A stretch of 64,000 nucleotides of DNA from Actinophytocola sp963826035 (GCA_963826035.1 CAWGVZ010000015.1:310001-374000); one strand, 5' to 3'. Positions 1 to 9,323 are shown, counted from the first letter of the stretch. Translations and numbers: made by a program. The notes: a model not told the origin generated them from the sequence alone.

Positions 1-1
1 C

Positions 2-343
2 CGGACGGCCGCCCGCCACGGCGTGTGCGTGGTCGAGACGTTCACGGTCCCGGTGACCACCGACGCCAGGATCTGGTCGGCCGACCGCCTCCACGCGAGC
101 CCTCTCGGCCACGAACGCATCGCCGCCTCCATGGCGCACGCCTTGCAACTCCCGGGCGCCGACGACTCGTGGACCGTCCCGCTCCCGCCGCTACCGAAAC
201 CGTCCCGAGTCCTGGCGGTCCGGACGGAACTGGCGTGGGTGGCCACCTTCCTGGGTCCCTGGCTGAACCGCCGCATACGAGGCATCTCCTCAGGCACCGG
301 CCGAACAGCCAAACGCCCAACCCTGACCCCACTGACAACCTGA
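2..343 (+). CDS. SGNH/GDSL-type hydrolase, C-terminal fragment
   Basis: The frame is open from the first bases of the window, so only the C-terminal part of about 113 residues is present. It contains DRLHASPLGHERIA, the block V motif of SGNH hydrolases, in which the Asp and His (DxxH type) complete the catalytic triad; the GDS nucleophile block lies upstream of the window. The basic tail after the domain (about 60 residues, ending TGRTAKRPTLTPLTT) looks unstructured. Family members are esterases or lipases acting on small acyl esters; the substrate cannot be told from this fragment. The assignment rests on one motif plus the usual end-of-domain pattern. Confidence 0.6.
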   Translation, partial: RTAARHGVCVVETFTVPVTTDARIWSADRLHASPLGHERIAASMAHALQLPGADDSWTVPLPPLPKPSRVLAVRTELAWVATFLGPWLNRRIRGISSGTGRTAKRPTLTPLTT

Positions 344-423
344 ACGCCCGTTCCGGCCACCCATGATGACCGTTCCCGTCGGGCATGATGACCAGTCCGG
401 TCGGGCATGATGACCAGTCCGCG

Positions 424-1764
424 TCAGCCGCCCTCACCCCGCAGCAGGTCGCGGGCCGCGGTCTGGCCGTTGTGCTCCGCCCAACTGGCGGGGGTGCCGT
501 CGTAGAGGTGGTCGGTCAGCGTGGGATCCGCACCCGCCGCCAACAGCACCTCCAGCATCGCCAACCGCCCCGACTCCGCCGCATGGTGCAGCGCCGTGGT
601 GCCGACGCCGTGCGCCGGGCCGCCGAACGCGCCGCGCAGGTTGACCGTCGCGCCGAGGGACAGCAGGCGGCGGACCGCACGGACCCGGCCCTTGGTCGCC
701 GCCCAGGTCAGCGCCGTGCCTCGATAGACGTCCGCGTCCACGGAAGCACCCCGCGCGACCAGCGCGTCGATCGCGGCCACCGCGTCCGACCTGGCCGCCC
801 ACGCGAGCGCCTCGTCGCGGATCTCCGCCACCGACGACGACGGTCGCCACGCCGGAAAACCACCGTGCGGCCGGTAGAAGACCCGATGCGCGCCGGCCAG
901 GGGACCGGGCATACCACGGGCCGGCCACAGCGACTCGATCATCGCCACGTCGTCCAGCCCGGCCGCCACCCGCAGGTTGGCCGGCGTGACCTCGGCGGCG
1001 GACAGCACGGCCGCCACCTCCACATTGCCCCAGAACAGCGCCGCCACCAGTGGCGTACCGCCGTCACCACGTGCGGACACCGCCGTCGGCGCACCATGGG
1101 AGAGCAGTAGTCGCGCCATGTGCACGAGGTTCGGGTAGCCCGCCTGGTGCAGTGCCGTCCAGCCGTGCGCGTTGCCGCGCGCGACGTCCGCACCCCGCGA
1201 CAGCAGCACCGCCACCAGCCGCTCGTCGCAAGTCGCCGAAGCGAGCGCGAGCAGGTCGTTGCCGTTCGTGCCGCGCGCCGCCACCAACTCGGGGAACCGG
1301 AAGAGCAGCGCCTCCAACGCCGGAACGTCCTGCACCTGTAGAGCACGGAACGCCCGCGCGAACGGCGCCGAGTCCAGGTCACCGACGTGCCGGCGCAGCG
1401 CCGCCCACGACGTGAACCCGTGGTCGCGCGCCACCACCAGCCGCGCGCCCGCCGGCGTCAGCGGGGCCGACCGGCGGGCGAACGCGGCCACGGCCGACGC
1501 CGTCCCGTCCAGCGCCGACGCCAGCAAACCGCCGGCGCGCGAGGCGTAGTACTCCGGATCGGGGTCGAACGCGTGCTCCAGCGAAGAGCCGGCGGTGGCC
1601 ACCCGATCGACATAGGCCCGCAGCCGGGGCCACGACGGAAAGCCGTACTGGCGAGCCACCAGCGACTGCGCCTCGGCGAGCTTCAGCGAACGCTCCCGCC
1701 GCAGGTCCTTCGCCTGTTTGCGCAGCTGTTCCAGGCTCACGGCAGCGGGCAGTGACGACTCCAC
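424..1764 (-). CDS. Ankyrin-repeat protein
   Basis: Cytosolic protein of 446 residues with no signal peptide. The first 150 residues carry two copies of a helical segment (around QYGFPSWPRLRAYV and DHGFTSWAALRRHV), often found N-terminal to ankyrin repeats in actinobacteria. The rest carries ankyrin repeats, seen as GWTALHQAGYPN, GGTPLVAALFWGN, GTALTWAATKGR and TTALHHAAESGR, each followed by a LLLxxGA-type helix. Ankyrin repeats bind proteins; no catalytic motif is visible, so the partner is unknown. GTG at 1764 is chosen because AAGGAGG lies just upstream; the frame stays open 22 codons further without a better site. It is divergent from rarA. Confidence 0.75.
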   Translation of the reverse strand: MESSLPAAVSLEQLRKQAKDLRRERSLKLAEAQSLVARQYGFPSWPRLRAYVDRVATAGSSLEHAFDPDPEYYASRAGGLLASALDGTASAVAAFARRSAPLTPAGARLVVARDHGFTSWAALRRHVGDLDSAPFARAFRALQVQDVPALEALLFRFPELVAARGTNGNDLLALASATCDERLVAVLLSRGADVARGNAHGWTALHQAGYPNLVHMARLLLSHGAPTAVSARGDGGTPLVAALFWGNVEVAAVLSAAEVTPANLRVAAGLDDVAMIESLWPARGMPGPLAGAHRVFYRPHGGFPAWRPSSSVAEIRDEALAWAARSDAVAAIDALVARGASVDADVYRGTALTWAATKGRVRAVRRLLSLGATVNLRGAFGGPAHGVGTTALHHAAESGRLAMLEVLLAAGADPTLTDHLYDGTPASWAEHNGQTAARDLLRGEGG

Positions 1765-1923
1765 GGCAACCTCCTTACCCTCATCGCCCGAGGTCCGCTG
1801 GGCACCGGGCGGGGCAGAAGGTGCGGTCACAGGTGAAGATCAGGGTGGGCTCGGCCCTTTCCGCGGACGGGACGCGGCCCCGGCCGCGCGAGGGCGATCG
1901 TAACCGTTGTCGGTGCTGCCCGG

Positions 1924-1929
1924 TAGCGT
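1924..1929 (+). promoter_or_regulatory. -10 element of a likely leaderless rarA promoter
   Basis: TAGCGT matches the actinobacterial TAnnnT -10 pattern and ends 7 nt before the GTG at 1937. No Shine-Dalgarno sequence precedes that GTG. This is the geometry of leaderless transcripts; no convincing -35 is seen. Confidence 0.45.
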
Positions 1930-1936
1930 CGACAAC

Positions 1937-3298
1937 GTGGAAGATGGGCTCAACCTGGAGCTGTTCGACGACCCGCCTCAGCAGCAGCATCCCGGTGCGA
2001 AGGCGCGGGTCAGCGCCAACGCGCCGCTCGCCGTACGGATGCGGCCGGCGAACCTCGACGAGGTGGTCGGCCAGGACCACCTGCTCGGCCAGGGCGCCCC
2101 GCTGCGCCGCCTCGTCGAGGGCGGCGCGGCGTCCTCGCTGATGCTCTACGGCCCGCCCGGCACGGGCAAGACCACGCTCGCCATGCTCGTGTCGAGCGCC
2201 ATCGGCCGCCGCTTCGTGGCGCTGTCGGCGCTGTCCGCCGGCGTCAAGGAGGTCCGCGCGGTCATCGAGGAGGCCCGCCGCCGGCTCACCCATTCCGGCG
2301 AGTCGACGGTCCTGTTCATCGACGAGGTGCACCGCTTCTCCCGCACGCAGCAGGACGCGCTGCTCGGCGCCGTCGAGGACCGGATCGTGCTGCTCGTCGC
2401 GGCCACCACCGAGAACCCGTACTTCTCGGTCGTCTCGCCGCTGCTGTCCCGTTCGCTGGTGTTGCAGCTGCGCTCCCTGACCGACGACGACGTCCGCGAC
2501 CTGGTCCGCCGGGCGATCGCCGACGACCGCGGCCTGAACGGCACGGTCACGCTCGAGCAGGAGGCCGAGGACCACATCGTCCGCCTGGCCGGCGGCGACG
2601 CGCGCCGGGCGCTCACCGCGCTGGAGGCGGCGGCCGACTCCGCGCTGGCCACTGCCGACGGAACCATCGACCTGGCCACCGTGGAGTCCACGGTCGACAA
2701 GGCGGCCGTGCGCTACGACCGGCAGGGCGACCAGCACTACGACGTGACCAGCGCGTTCATCAAGTCGATCCGCGGCTCCGACGTCGACGCGGCGCTGCAC
2801 TACCTGGCCAGGATGATCGAGGCGGGGGAGGATCCCCGGTTCATCGCCCGCCGGCTGGTCATCCACGCCAGCGAGGACGTCGGCATGGCCGACCCCACCG
2901 CTCTGCAGACGGCCATGGCCGCCGCGCAGGCGGTACAGCTGATCGGCTTACCCGAGTGCGCGCTCAACCTCGCGCACGCCACCGTCCACCTGGCCACCGC
3001 GCCCAAGTCGAACGCCGTCACCACGGCCATCAGCCAGGCCATGTCCGACGTCCGGCAGGGTGCGGTCGGCAGCGTCCCGCCGCACCTGCGCGACGGGCAC
3101 TACACGGGCGCGAAGAAGCTCGGCAACGCCACCGGCTACCGCTATCCGCACAACGTGCCGGAGGGCGTGCTCGAACAGCAGTACCCGCCCGACGAGCTGG
3201 TCGGCCGCGACTACTACGAGCCGACCCAGCGCGGTGCCGAACGAGCGCTCGCCGAGCGCGTGCCCAAGCTGCGCCGAGCCATCCGAGGAGACAAGTGA
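1937..3298 (+). CDS. rarA: Replication-associated recombination protein A (RarA/MgsA AAA+ ATPase)
   Basis: AAA+ ATPase of the RarA/MgsA/WRNIP1 family, about 453 residues, which acts at stalled replication forks. Walker A GPPGTGKT lies at about residues 72-79 and Walker B FIDE at about 127-130, followed by the sensor region AATTENPYFSV and the C-terminal tetramerisation part containing GYRYPHNVPEG. The upstream region (LAVRMRPANLDEVVGQDHLL) is the conserved family start. The open frame extends to a TTG at 1907, but GTG 1937 sits 7 nt after a -10 element and gives the usual N-terminus (VEDGLNLELFDD). The stop codon overlaps the next start as GTGA. Confidence 0.93.
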   Translation: MEDGLNLELFDDPPQQQHPGAKARVSANAPLAVRMRPANLDEVVGQDHLLGQGAPLRRLVEGGAASSLMLYGPPGTGKTTLAMLVSSAIGRRFVALSALSAGVKEVRAVIEEARRRLTHSGESTVLFIDEVHRFSRTQQDALLGAVEDRIVLLVAATTENPYFSVVSPLLSRSLVLQLRSLTDDDVRDLVRRAIADDRGLNGTVTLEQEAEDHIVRLAGGDARRALTALEAAADSALATADGTIDLATVESTVDKAAVRYDRQGDQHYDVTSAFIKSIRGSDVDAALHYLARMIEAGEDPRFIARRLVIHASEDVGMADPTALQTAMAAAQAVQLIGLPECALNLAHATVHLATAPKSNAVTTAISQAMSDVRQGAVGSVPPHLRDGHYTGAKKLGNATGYRYPHNVPEGVLEQQYPPDELVGRDYYEPTQRGAERALAERVPKLRRAIRGDK

Positions 3299-4104
3299 AG
3301 ATCGGCTTCTGGTACCTGCTGATCGACGACGGCATCCACCCGGTCGACCTCGGGCGTGCGTTGGAGGAGCGGGGTTTCGAGTCGCTGTTCGTGGGGGAGC
3401 ACACCAACCTCCCGGTCCATGACGACACCCCCATGCCCACTCCTGACCAGGCCCGCACCCACCCGCGCGTGGCCGACCCGCTCACCGCCCTCGCGGTCGT
3501 GGCCGGCGCCACCGAACGCCTCACGCTCGGCACGTCGGTGCTCCTGGCCGCGCAGCACGAACCGATCGTCACCGCGAAGGCCATCGCCACCCTCGACACC
3601 TTCTCCGGCGGCCGTGTGGTCCTCGGCGTCGGCGCCGGCTGGCACGGTGGCGAGCTGGCCGCCCACGGCGTCGACCCGACCAAGAAAGCGGCCGTGCTCC
3701 GCGAGCACATGCTGGCCATGCGCGAGCTGTGGACCAAGGACGAAGCCGAGTTCCATGGTGACCACGTCGACTTCCCGGCGCTGTACTCGTGGCCGAAGCC
3801 CGTCAGCGGCCCCACGGTGCTCGTGGGCGGCGGCCTGAAACCCGCCTGGCGCAAGATCTCCGAGTACGCCGACGGCTGGCTCCCGGTCTACCCAGGCGAA
3901 CCGGAGCCGCTCCTGGCCGACCTCGCCGAGCTACGCGCGCTGGCCGGCCGCGACCTCCCGGTCACCGTGATGAACGCCCCGCCCGACAAGGCGGTCCTCG
4001 CCGCCCTCGCCGAAGCGGGTGTCGAACGGGTCCTTCTGGACCTGCCGAGAGCGGGCCGCGACGAGACCCTGCGCGCTCTCGACGGACACGCCGGTCTGCT
4101 CTGA
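3295..4104 (+). CDS. LLM-class F420-dependent oxidoreductase
   Basis: Luciferase-like monooxygenase fold protein of 269 residues. Recognisable pieces are RGFESLFVGEHT near the N-terminus, TLGTSVLLAAQHEP, LDTFSGGRVVLGVGAGW and ISEYADGWLPVYP, which place it in the TIGR03619-like F420-binding subfamily. Members reduce or oxidise varied substrates with coenzyme F420; the substrate is not predictable here. GTG 3295 overlaps the rarA stop (GTGA) and has an AGGAG upstream, so it is probably translationally coupled to rarA although the functions look unrelated. Confidence 0.85.
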   Translation: MKIGFWYLLIDDGIHPVDLGRALEERGFESLFVGEHTNLPVHDDTPMPTPDQARTHPRVADPLTALAVVAGATERLTLGTSVLLAAQHEPIVTAKAIATLDTFSGGRVVLGVGAGWHGGELAAHGVDPTKKAAVLREHMLAMRELWTKDEAEFHGDHVDFPALYSWPKPVSGPTVLVGGGLKPAWRKISEYADGWLPVYPGEPEPLLADLAELRALAGRDLPVTVMNAPPDKAVLAALAEAGVERVLLDLPRAGRDETLRALDGHAGLL

Positions 4105-4199
4105 TCCGGACGGCGTGCCGCATCCGAAAACGCCGAAACCGGAATTCCCGGTGCGATCATGCGCACACGCACAGTCAGCACCCGGGAGAGGGCCGTTCG

Positions 4200-5045
4200 T
4201 TGACAACCCACACCAAGCCGCCGCTGCGCCGGCGCCGCCTCGGCCGGCGGCTGCGGGCCCTGCGCGAGTCGACCGGCCTGACCCTGGAGGCCGCCGCGCC
4301 GAGGCTGGACCTGAGCCGCAGCTCGCTGTTCCGCGTCGAGAGCGGCGAGACCCGGGCCAGCGTCCACCTGGTCCGGTCGATGATGGACCTCTACGACCGC
4401 TTCGACCCCGACCTCCTCGACACCGTCCGCGCCGCCCTCAAACCGAGCTGGTTCACCGCCTACGACGTGCGGGACATGGGCTACATCGACGCGGAGACCG
4501 AGGCGGACCGGGTCTGGGACTATCCGGGCATGCACCTGCCCGGCCTGCTGCACACCGAGGCGTACATCCGCGCGTTGTTCGGCCAGGCGCACCGCCGCCG
4601 GAGCGCCGAGCAGGTCGACATCCAAATAGCCGTGCGGCGCATCCGCCAGCAACGGCTCACCAGCGAGGACGATCCGCTCGACCTGGTCGCGCTCCTCGAC
4701 GAGTCCGCCCTGACCCGCGAGGTCGGCGGCCCGGCGGTGCTGCGGGCACAGCTCGACCACCTGGTCATGATGGCCGAGCTGCCCACGGTCACCCTCCACG
4801 TGCTGCCCCAGCGACAGTGCTCGCCCAACGCCCTGGACGGCGGGTTCACCCTGCTGGGCTTCCCGACGCCCGACGAGCCGGAACTGCTCTACCACGAGTA
4901 CGTGACCGGGGCGCTGCACATCGAGGACGAGGCCGAGGTCCGGGAGGCTAGACTGGTGTTCGACTCGCTCCGAGGCGAGGCGCTGAACCCAGCGGACTCG
5001 GTGGCGCTGATCGAGCGACACGCCGGCGAGCTGCCCGCACCATGA
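4200..5045 (+). CDS. XRE-family HTH regulator with DUF5753 domain (WhiJ-like)
   Basis: Protein of 281 residues. An HTH_31-type helix-turn-helix lies at about residues 12-65 (LRALRESTGLTLEAAAPRL then LSRSSLFRVESGET). A DUF5753 domain follows at about 90-275, with the family hallmarks LHTEAYIRALF, VLRAQLDHLVMMAE and TLHVLP. The family includes Streptomyces WhiJ; such genes usually sit beside a DUF397 gene, as here. TTG 4200 is chosen because it aligns with the GTG of the paralogue at 23213 and has GGGAGAG upstream; the reading frame is open far upstream without a site. The stop overlaps the DUF397 start (ATGA). Confidence 0.85.
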   Translation: MTTHTKPPLRRRRLGRRLRALRESTGLTLEAAAPRLDLSRSSLFRVESGETRASVHLVRSMMDLYDRFDPDLLDTVRAALKPSWFTAYDVRDMGYIDAETEADRVWDYPGMHLPGLLHTEAYIRALFGQAHRRRSAEQVDIQIAVRRIRQQRLTSEDDPLDLVALLDESALTREVGGPAVLRAQLDHLVMMAELPTVTLHVLPQRQCSPNALDGGFTLLGFPTPDEPELLYHEYVTGALHIEDEAEVREARLVFDSLRGEALNPADSVALIERHAGELPAP

Positions 5046-5254
5046 TGAAAGAGGCGAGCACAGTGTCCACAGTGGACCTCGCCGGGCTGTCCTGGCGCAA
5101 GAGCAGCCGCAGCACGGCCAACGGCGATAACGGCAACTGCGTGGAGATCGCGTTCGCCGGCCCCGCGGTCGCCGTGCGCGACTCCAAGAACCCCGACGCC
5201 GCCACCCTCGCCGTGCCGGCGGCGGCGTTCGCCGCGCTCCTCGGCGCGATCTAG
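5042..5254 (+). CDS. DUF397 small protein, partner of the upstream HTH gene
   Basis: Protein of 70 residues with the complete DUF397 core: LSWRKSSRS, then NCVEIAF, then VAVRDSKNPD, ending in a short hydrophobic AAFAALL segment. DUF397 proteins are small partners of DUF5753 regulators in actinomycete development loci and may modulate their activity; the biochemical role is not established. The ATG overlaps the regulator stop, so synthesis is coupled. A second ATG three bases on could also start it. Confidence 0.85.
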   Translation: MMKEASTVSTVDLAGLSWRKSSRSTANGDNGNCVEIAFAGPAVAVRDSKNPDAATLAVPAAAFAALLGAI

Positions 5255-5363
5255 CACCCCGCTCCACACACGCCCGAACCGGACACCGTGAGCCGAACAG
5301 GCCACTGTCGGGGTAGCGCGGTAGCCTGACCCGCATCCCAGGACCACGCACCAAGGAGGGCTC

Positions 5364-5774
5364 GTGTCAGCAGGGCAGGTCGCCGCACTGATCGCGGCCG
5401 GCGCATTCGTGCTGCTCGTACTGCTGCTGGCGATCCCGTTGATCAAGCTCGGGCGAACGCTCGACGAGGCGACCATCGCGATTCGCAAGGCGCACACCAA
5501 CACCGACCCGCTGTTCAGCGGGGCGAACACCACGCTGACCCACGTCAACACCCAGCTCGAGCGGGTCGACGGCATCACGGCGAACACCCAGGCTGTCACG
5601 GGCAACGTCTCGGCGCTGACGTCCGTGTTCACCGCCACCCTCGGCGGCCCGCTCGTGAAGGCCGCCGCGTTCTCCTACGGCGTGAGCAAGGCACTGAAGG
5701 CCCGCCGCAAGGTCAAGGCCGGCGCGGACGGCAAGCACGCCCGTCGCGGGAAGCGCAAGGGAGCCAAGTCGTGA
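5364..5774 (+). CDS. DUF948 membrane-anchored protein
   Basis: Protein of 136 residues. One transmembrane helix lies at about residues 6-26 (AALIAAGAFVLLVLLLAIP), followed by a heptad-like helical stretch with repeated Thr/Asn/Leu and a strongly basic C-terminus (RGKRKGAKS). This is the DUF948 pattern found just upstream of alaS in many actinobacteria. GTG 5364 follows AAGGAGG. A TAGCCT -10-like element lies near 5322. It overlaps the next gene by 4 nt, and the pair probably forms an envelope-associated unit of unknown function. Confidence 0.75.
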   Translation: MSAGQVAALIAAGAFVLLVLLLAIPLIKLGRTLDEATIAIRKAHTNTDPLFSGANTTLTHVNTQLERVDGITANTQAVTGNVSALTSVFTATLGGPLVKAAAFSYGVSKALKARRKVKAGADGKHARRGKRKGAKS

Positions 5775-6103
5775 GGCGCCTTTTTTGGCTTGGGGTCGGC
5801 GTGGCGACCGGCGTAGCCTTGACGAAGAAGGCCAAGGAGACCGCCCGTGCGGCCACCCCGGCGGGGCTGGCCGGCAATCTGGGCGAGGCCATGCGTGAAC
5901 TCGCCGGCGCGATCGGTTCGTTCGGAGCCGACGTGCGTGCGGGCATGGTCGAACGGGAAGAGGAGTTGTCGGACGTGGTTGAGCAGCGGTCGGGTGTCAG
6001 CCCGGTGGCGCGCCACGCCCTCGGCGCGCGTGACAGCACGCGTGACGTGGAGCGGCGGTCGAGCCGGCGCACCGACGCGCGAGCTCGCCGGGCGGGCAGC
6101 TGA
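5771..6103 (+). CDS. DUF6167-like small protein
   Basis: Protein of 110 residues beginning MRRLFWLGVGVATGVALTKK, a short N-terminal hydrophobic segment then a basic residue cluster. An amphipathic stretch (LAGNLGEAMRELAGAIGSF) and an Arg-rich tail follow. This matches the small DUF6167 family found between the DUF948 gene and alaS in actinobacteria. The ATG-equivalent start (GTG) overlaps the DUF948 stop. No enzymatic motif is seen; it is probably an inner-membrane accessory protein. Confidence 0.65.
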   Translation: MRRLFWLGVGVATGVALTKKAKETARAATPAGLAGNLGEAMRELAGAIGSFGADVRAGMVEREEELSDVVEQRSGVSPVARHALGARDSTRDVERRSSRRTDARARRAGS

Positions 6104-6171
6104 ACCGCGCCCGCGGCGCGGGGCTGTCCGCCGAGCCCGGACACCCTTCGACTCTCCTTTGAGGACACACC

Positions 6172-8838
6172 GTGCAGACACACGAGATCCGTAAGCGATT
6201 TCTCGACCATTTCACCAACAGTGGGCACACGTTGGTGCCCAGTGCCTCGCTGATCCTGGACGACCCGAACCTGCTGTTCGTCAACGCGGGCATGGTCCAG
6301 TTCAAGCCGTACTTCCTGGGCGAGGAGTCCGCGCCGTACCCGCGCGCGACCAGCGTGCAGAAGTGCGTGCGCACCGGCGACATCGACGAGGTCGGCAAGA
6401 CCACCCGCCACAACACGTTCTTCCAGATGGCGGGGAACTTCTCGTTCGGCGACTACTTCAAGGCGGGCGCGATCGAGCACGCCTGGCAGCTGATCACGGC
6501 GAGCCAGTCCGACGGCGGCTACGGCTTCGACCCCGACCGCATCTGGGTCACCGTCTACAAGACCGACGACGAGGCGATCGAGCTCTGGCGCAAGATCTCC
6601 GGCCTGCCCGACGAGCGCATCCAGCGCCGCGGCGGCAAGGACAACTACTGGGACATGGGCGTTCCCGGCCCCGGCGGTCCCTGCTCGGAGATCTACTACG
6701 ACCGCGGCGAGCACTATGGCCGGCCCGGTGGACCCGTTGTTGATGAGGACCGGTACCTGGAGATCTGGAACCTCGTCTTCATGCAGGACGAGCGCGGCGA
6801 GCTGTCCCCGAAGGAGGACCACCCGCCGATCGGCGAGCTGCCGGCCAAGAACATCGACACCGGCATGGGTGTCGAACGGGTGGCGTTCCTGCTGCAGGAC
6901 GTGGAGAACGTCTACGAGACCGACCTCGTCCGCCCGGTGATCAACAGGGCGGAGGAGATGTCGGGCCGGCGCTACGGCGCCAACCCGGTCGACGACGTCC
7001 GTTTCCGGGTGATCGCCGACCACGCGCGCAGCGGGATGATGCTGATCGGCGACGGCGTGACCCCCGGCAACGAGGCGCGCGGATACGTGCTGCGGCGGCT
7101 GCTGCGGCGCATCGTCCGGTCGGTGCGGCTGCTCGGCGTGAACGAGCCGGTCCTGCCGGAGTTCGCGGCGGTCGTGCGGGACACCATGGGCGAGGCGTAC
7201 CCCGACCTGGTCACCGACTTCGCGCGCATCGAGTCCGTGGTGCGCAAGGAGGAGGAAACCTTCCTCACCACGCTCTCCAGCGGCTCGCGCATGTTCGATC
7301 TGGCGGCGGATCAGGTGAAGTCCGAGGGCCGCGCCATGCTGCCCGGCGACAAGGCGTTCCAGCTGCACGACACCTACGGGTTCCCGATCGACCTGACGCT
7401 GGAGATGGCGTCCGAACAGGGCCTCAAGGTCGACGAGGACGGGTTCCGCGAGCTGATGGCGCAGCAGCGGGCGCGGGCGAAGGCGGACGCGGCGTCCCGC
7501 AAGACCGGGCACGGCGACCCGACGCTGTACCGCGCCCTGCTGGAACAGGGGCCGACCGAGTTCACCGGCTACACGGAGCTGGCGAGCGAGGCGAACGTCC
7601 GGGGCATCATCCGCGACGGCAAGCAGGTGCGGTCGGCGGGCGAGGGCGAGATCGTCGAGGTCGTGCTCGACCGCACGCCGCTGTACGCGGAGTCCGGCGG
7701 CCAGGACAGCGACGCGGGCACCATTTCCGGGCCCGGGGTCGAACTCGAGGTCCTCGACGTCCAGAAGATCAACCGCAAGCTGTGGGTGCACCAGGTCCGC
7801 GTTCGCCAGGGTGAGGTCGCCGAAGGCCAGCACGTCGAGGCGCAGGTCGACCCCGAGTGGCGGATCGGCGCGCGCCAGGGCCACTCCGGTACGCACGTGG
7901 TGCACGCGGCGCTGCGCCAGGTGCTCGGCCCGTCGGCGCTGCAGAGCGGTTCGTACAACAAGCCCGGCTACCTGCGGCTCGACTTCGCGTGGGGCGGCGG
8001 ACTCTCGCCAGAGACGCGCGGCGAGATCGAGGAGGTCTCGAACCTCGCGGTGCGTAAGGACCTGCCGGTCCGGGCGCTCTACACGACGCTGCCGGAGGCG
8101 CGGGAGCTCGGCGCGCTCGCGCTGTTCGGTGAGACCTACGACGAGCTGGTTCGTGTCGTGGAGATCGGCGGCGAGTGGTCGCGCGAGCTGTGCGGTGGCA
8201 CCCACGTGGAGCACTCGTCGCAGATCGGCCCGGTGACGCTGATCGGGGAGTCCTCCATCGGTTCCGGCATCCGCCGCGTCGAGGCGTACGTCGGCATGGA
8301 CGCGATGCGGTTCCTCGCGACCGAGCGGGCGCTCGTGCAGAACGTGGCGGCCATGTTGAAGGTGCCCGACGCGGAGGTTCCCGGTCGGGTAGAGGCGCTG
8401 GTCGAGCGGCTGCGGGTGGCGGAGAAGGAGCTGGAACGCCTGCGTGGCGCGCAGTTGCTGTCGTCCGCGGGCACCCTCGCCGACCAGGCGGAGGACGTCG
8501 GGGGTACGGCGCTCGTGGCGCTCGCGGTGCCGGACGGCATCGGCGGCAACGATCTGCGGTCGCTGGCGTCGGAGGTCCGCAACCGGCTCGGCGCGCGGCC
8601 CGGTGTGGTGGCGCTGTTCTCGGCGGACGGCCCGAAGCTCAGCTTCGTCGTGGCGACCACCGCTTCGGCGCGCGACGCGGGTCTCGCGGCGGGCAAACTC
8701 GTGCCGGCGTTCGGCCCGGCCATCGGTGGCCGTGGCGGCGGCAAGCCCGACCTGGCGCAGGGCGGCGGCAGTAACCCTGCCGGCGTGCCGGAGGCGGTGT
8801 CCGCACTGCGCAAGGCGATCCTCGAGGTCACCACGTGA
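6172..8838 (+). CDS. alaS: Alanyl-tRNA synthetase
   Basis: Class II synthetase of 888 residues that charges tRNA-Ala and clears mischarged Ser/Gly. The N-terminal catalytic core begins TNSGHTLVPSASL, with motif 2 around ATSVQKCVRTGDIDEVG and the GMGVERVAFLLQ motif 3 region. The editing domain carries zinc-ligand motifs HSGTHVVHAAL and CGGTHVEHSSQIG, and the C-terminal C-Ala domain ends GGRGGGKPDLAQGGG. All parts are intact. GTG 6172 follows the short intergenic run after DUF6167; the stop overlaps the ruvX GTG. Confidence 0.97.
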   Translation: MQTHEIRKRFLDHFTNSGHTLVPSASLILDDPNLLFVNAGMVQFKPYFLGEESAPYPRATSVQKCVRTGDIDEVGKTTRHNTFFQMAGNFSFGDYFKAGAIEHAWQLITASQSDGGYGFDPDRIWVTVYKTDDEAIELWRKISGLPDERIQRRGGKDNYWDMGVPGPGGPCSEIYYDRGEHYGRPGGPVVDEDRYLEIWNLVFMQDERGELSPKEDHPPIGELPAKNIDTGMGVERVAFLLQDVENVYETDLVRPVINRAEEMSGRRYGANPVDDVRFRVIADHARSGMMLIGDGVTPGNEARGYVLRRLLRRIVRSVRLLGVNEPVLPEFAAVVRDTMGEAYPDLVTDFARIESVVRKEEETFLTTLSSGSRMFDLAADQVKSEGRAMLPGDKAFQLHDTYGFPIDLTLEMASEQGLKVDEDGFRELMAQQRARAKADAASRKTGHGDPTLYRALLEQGPTEFTGYTELASEANVRGIIRDGKQVRSAGEGEIVEVVLDRTPLYAESGGQDSDAGTISGPGVELEVLDVQKINRKLWVHQVRVRQGEVAEGQHVEAQVDPEWRIGARQGHSGTHVVHAALRQVLGPSALQSGSYNKPGYLRLDFAWGGGLSPETRGEIEEVSNLAVRKDLPVRALYTTLPEARELGALALFGETYDELVRVVEIGGEWSRELCGGTHVEHSSQIGPVTLIGESSIGSGIRRVEAYVGMDAMRFLATERALVQNVAAMLKVPDAEVPGRVEALVERLRVAEKELERLRGAQLLSSAGTLADQAEDVGGTALVALAVPDGIGGNDLRSLASEVRNRLGARPGVVALFSADGPKLSFVVATTASARDAGLAAGKLVPAFGPAIGGRGGGKPDLAQGGGSNPAGVPEAVSALRKAILEVTT

Positions 8839-9323
8839 CCGAGCCTGATCGGCCGGGTCCCGACGATCCGGGACCCGGCCGCAGGCTTGGGGTGGATGTC
8901 GGATCTGTGAGGGTCGGGGTCGCACTGAGTGATCCCGGTCCCGTCCTCGCCACGCCACTCGTTACGCTGTCTCGCGACGAACGCTCGGACAGCGATCTGG
9001 ACCGCCTGGCCGAGCTCGTTGCCGAGCACGAGGTGGTTGAAGTGGTGGTCGGATTACCGAGGACGCTCGCCGCGCGTCATGGCAAGGCGGCGGCCATCGC
9101 GTCGTCGTATGCCAGGCGACTCGCGCGGCGGGTGCGTCCGGTTCCGGTCAGGCTGGCCGACGAAAGGTTGACCACGGTCAGCGCCACCCGCATGCTCAGC
9201 GATCGCGGTGTACGCGGAAAGCGGCAGCGGGCGGTGGTCGACCAGGCGGCGGCCGTCGAGATTTTGCAGGCCTGGCTGGACGGGCGGACCCGAGGTACGC
9301 CTCCGGAGGCGCAGGATCGATGA
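8835..9323 (+). CDS. ruvX: Putative pre-16S rRNA nuclease / Holliday junction resolvase-like (YqgF)
   Basis: RNase H-fold protein of 162 residues. Conserved features are LGVDVGSVRVGVALSDP with the first catalytic Asp, VVGLPRTL, DERLTTVSA and the final acidic motif VDQAAAVEILQAWLD. Family members mature the 5' end of 16S rRNA, and some have been linked to Holliday junctions. The Pro-rich N-terminal 15 residues are lineage-specific. Start and stop overlap alaS and mltG by 4 nt each, the usual actinobacterial arrangement. Confidence 0.93.
   Translation: MTEPDRPGPDDPGPGRRLGVDVGSVRVGVALSDPGPVLATPLVTLSRDERSDSDLDRLAELVAEHEVVEVVVGLPRTLAARHGKAAAIASSYARRLARRVRPVPVRLADERLTTVSATRMLSDRGVRGKRQRAVVDQAAAVEILQAWLDGRTRGTPPEAQDR

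Larger units (their letters stand above)
4110..5254 (+). repeat. Copy A of a duplicated DUF5753/DUF397 module
   Basis: This segment, including about 80 nt upstream of the first gene, closely resembles 23130-24268. Both share the pre-start stretch around CCCGGTGCGATCATG, the whole HTH-DUF5753 gene and the DUF397 gene, with only scattered substitutions and one single-base indel. Similarity fades outside the two genes. Direct sequence observation. Confidence 0.85.

Noticed and set aside
5713..8958. Minus-strand frame of over 1000 codons across alaS
   Set aside because: It is the antisense of alaS and flanking genes; long antisense frames are expected at this GC content. The translation is Arg/Val/Asp-rich with no domain, while alaS on the plus strand is complete.
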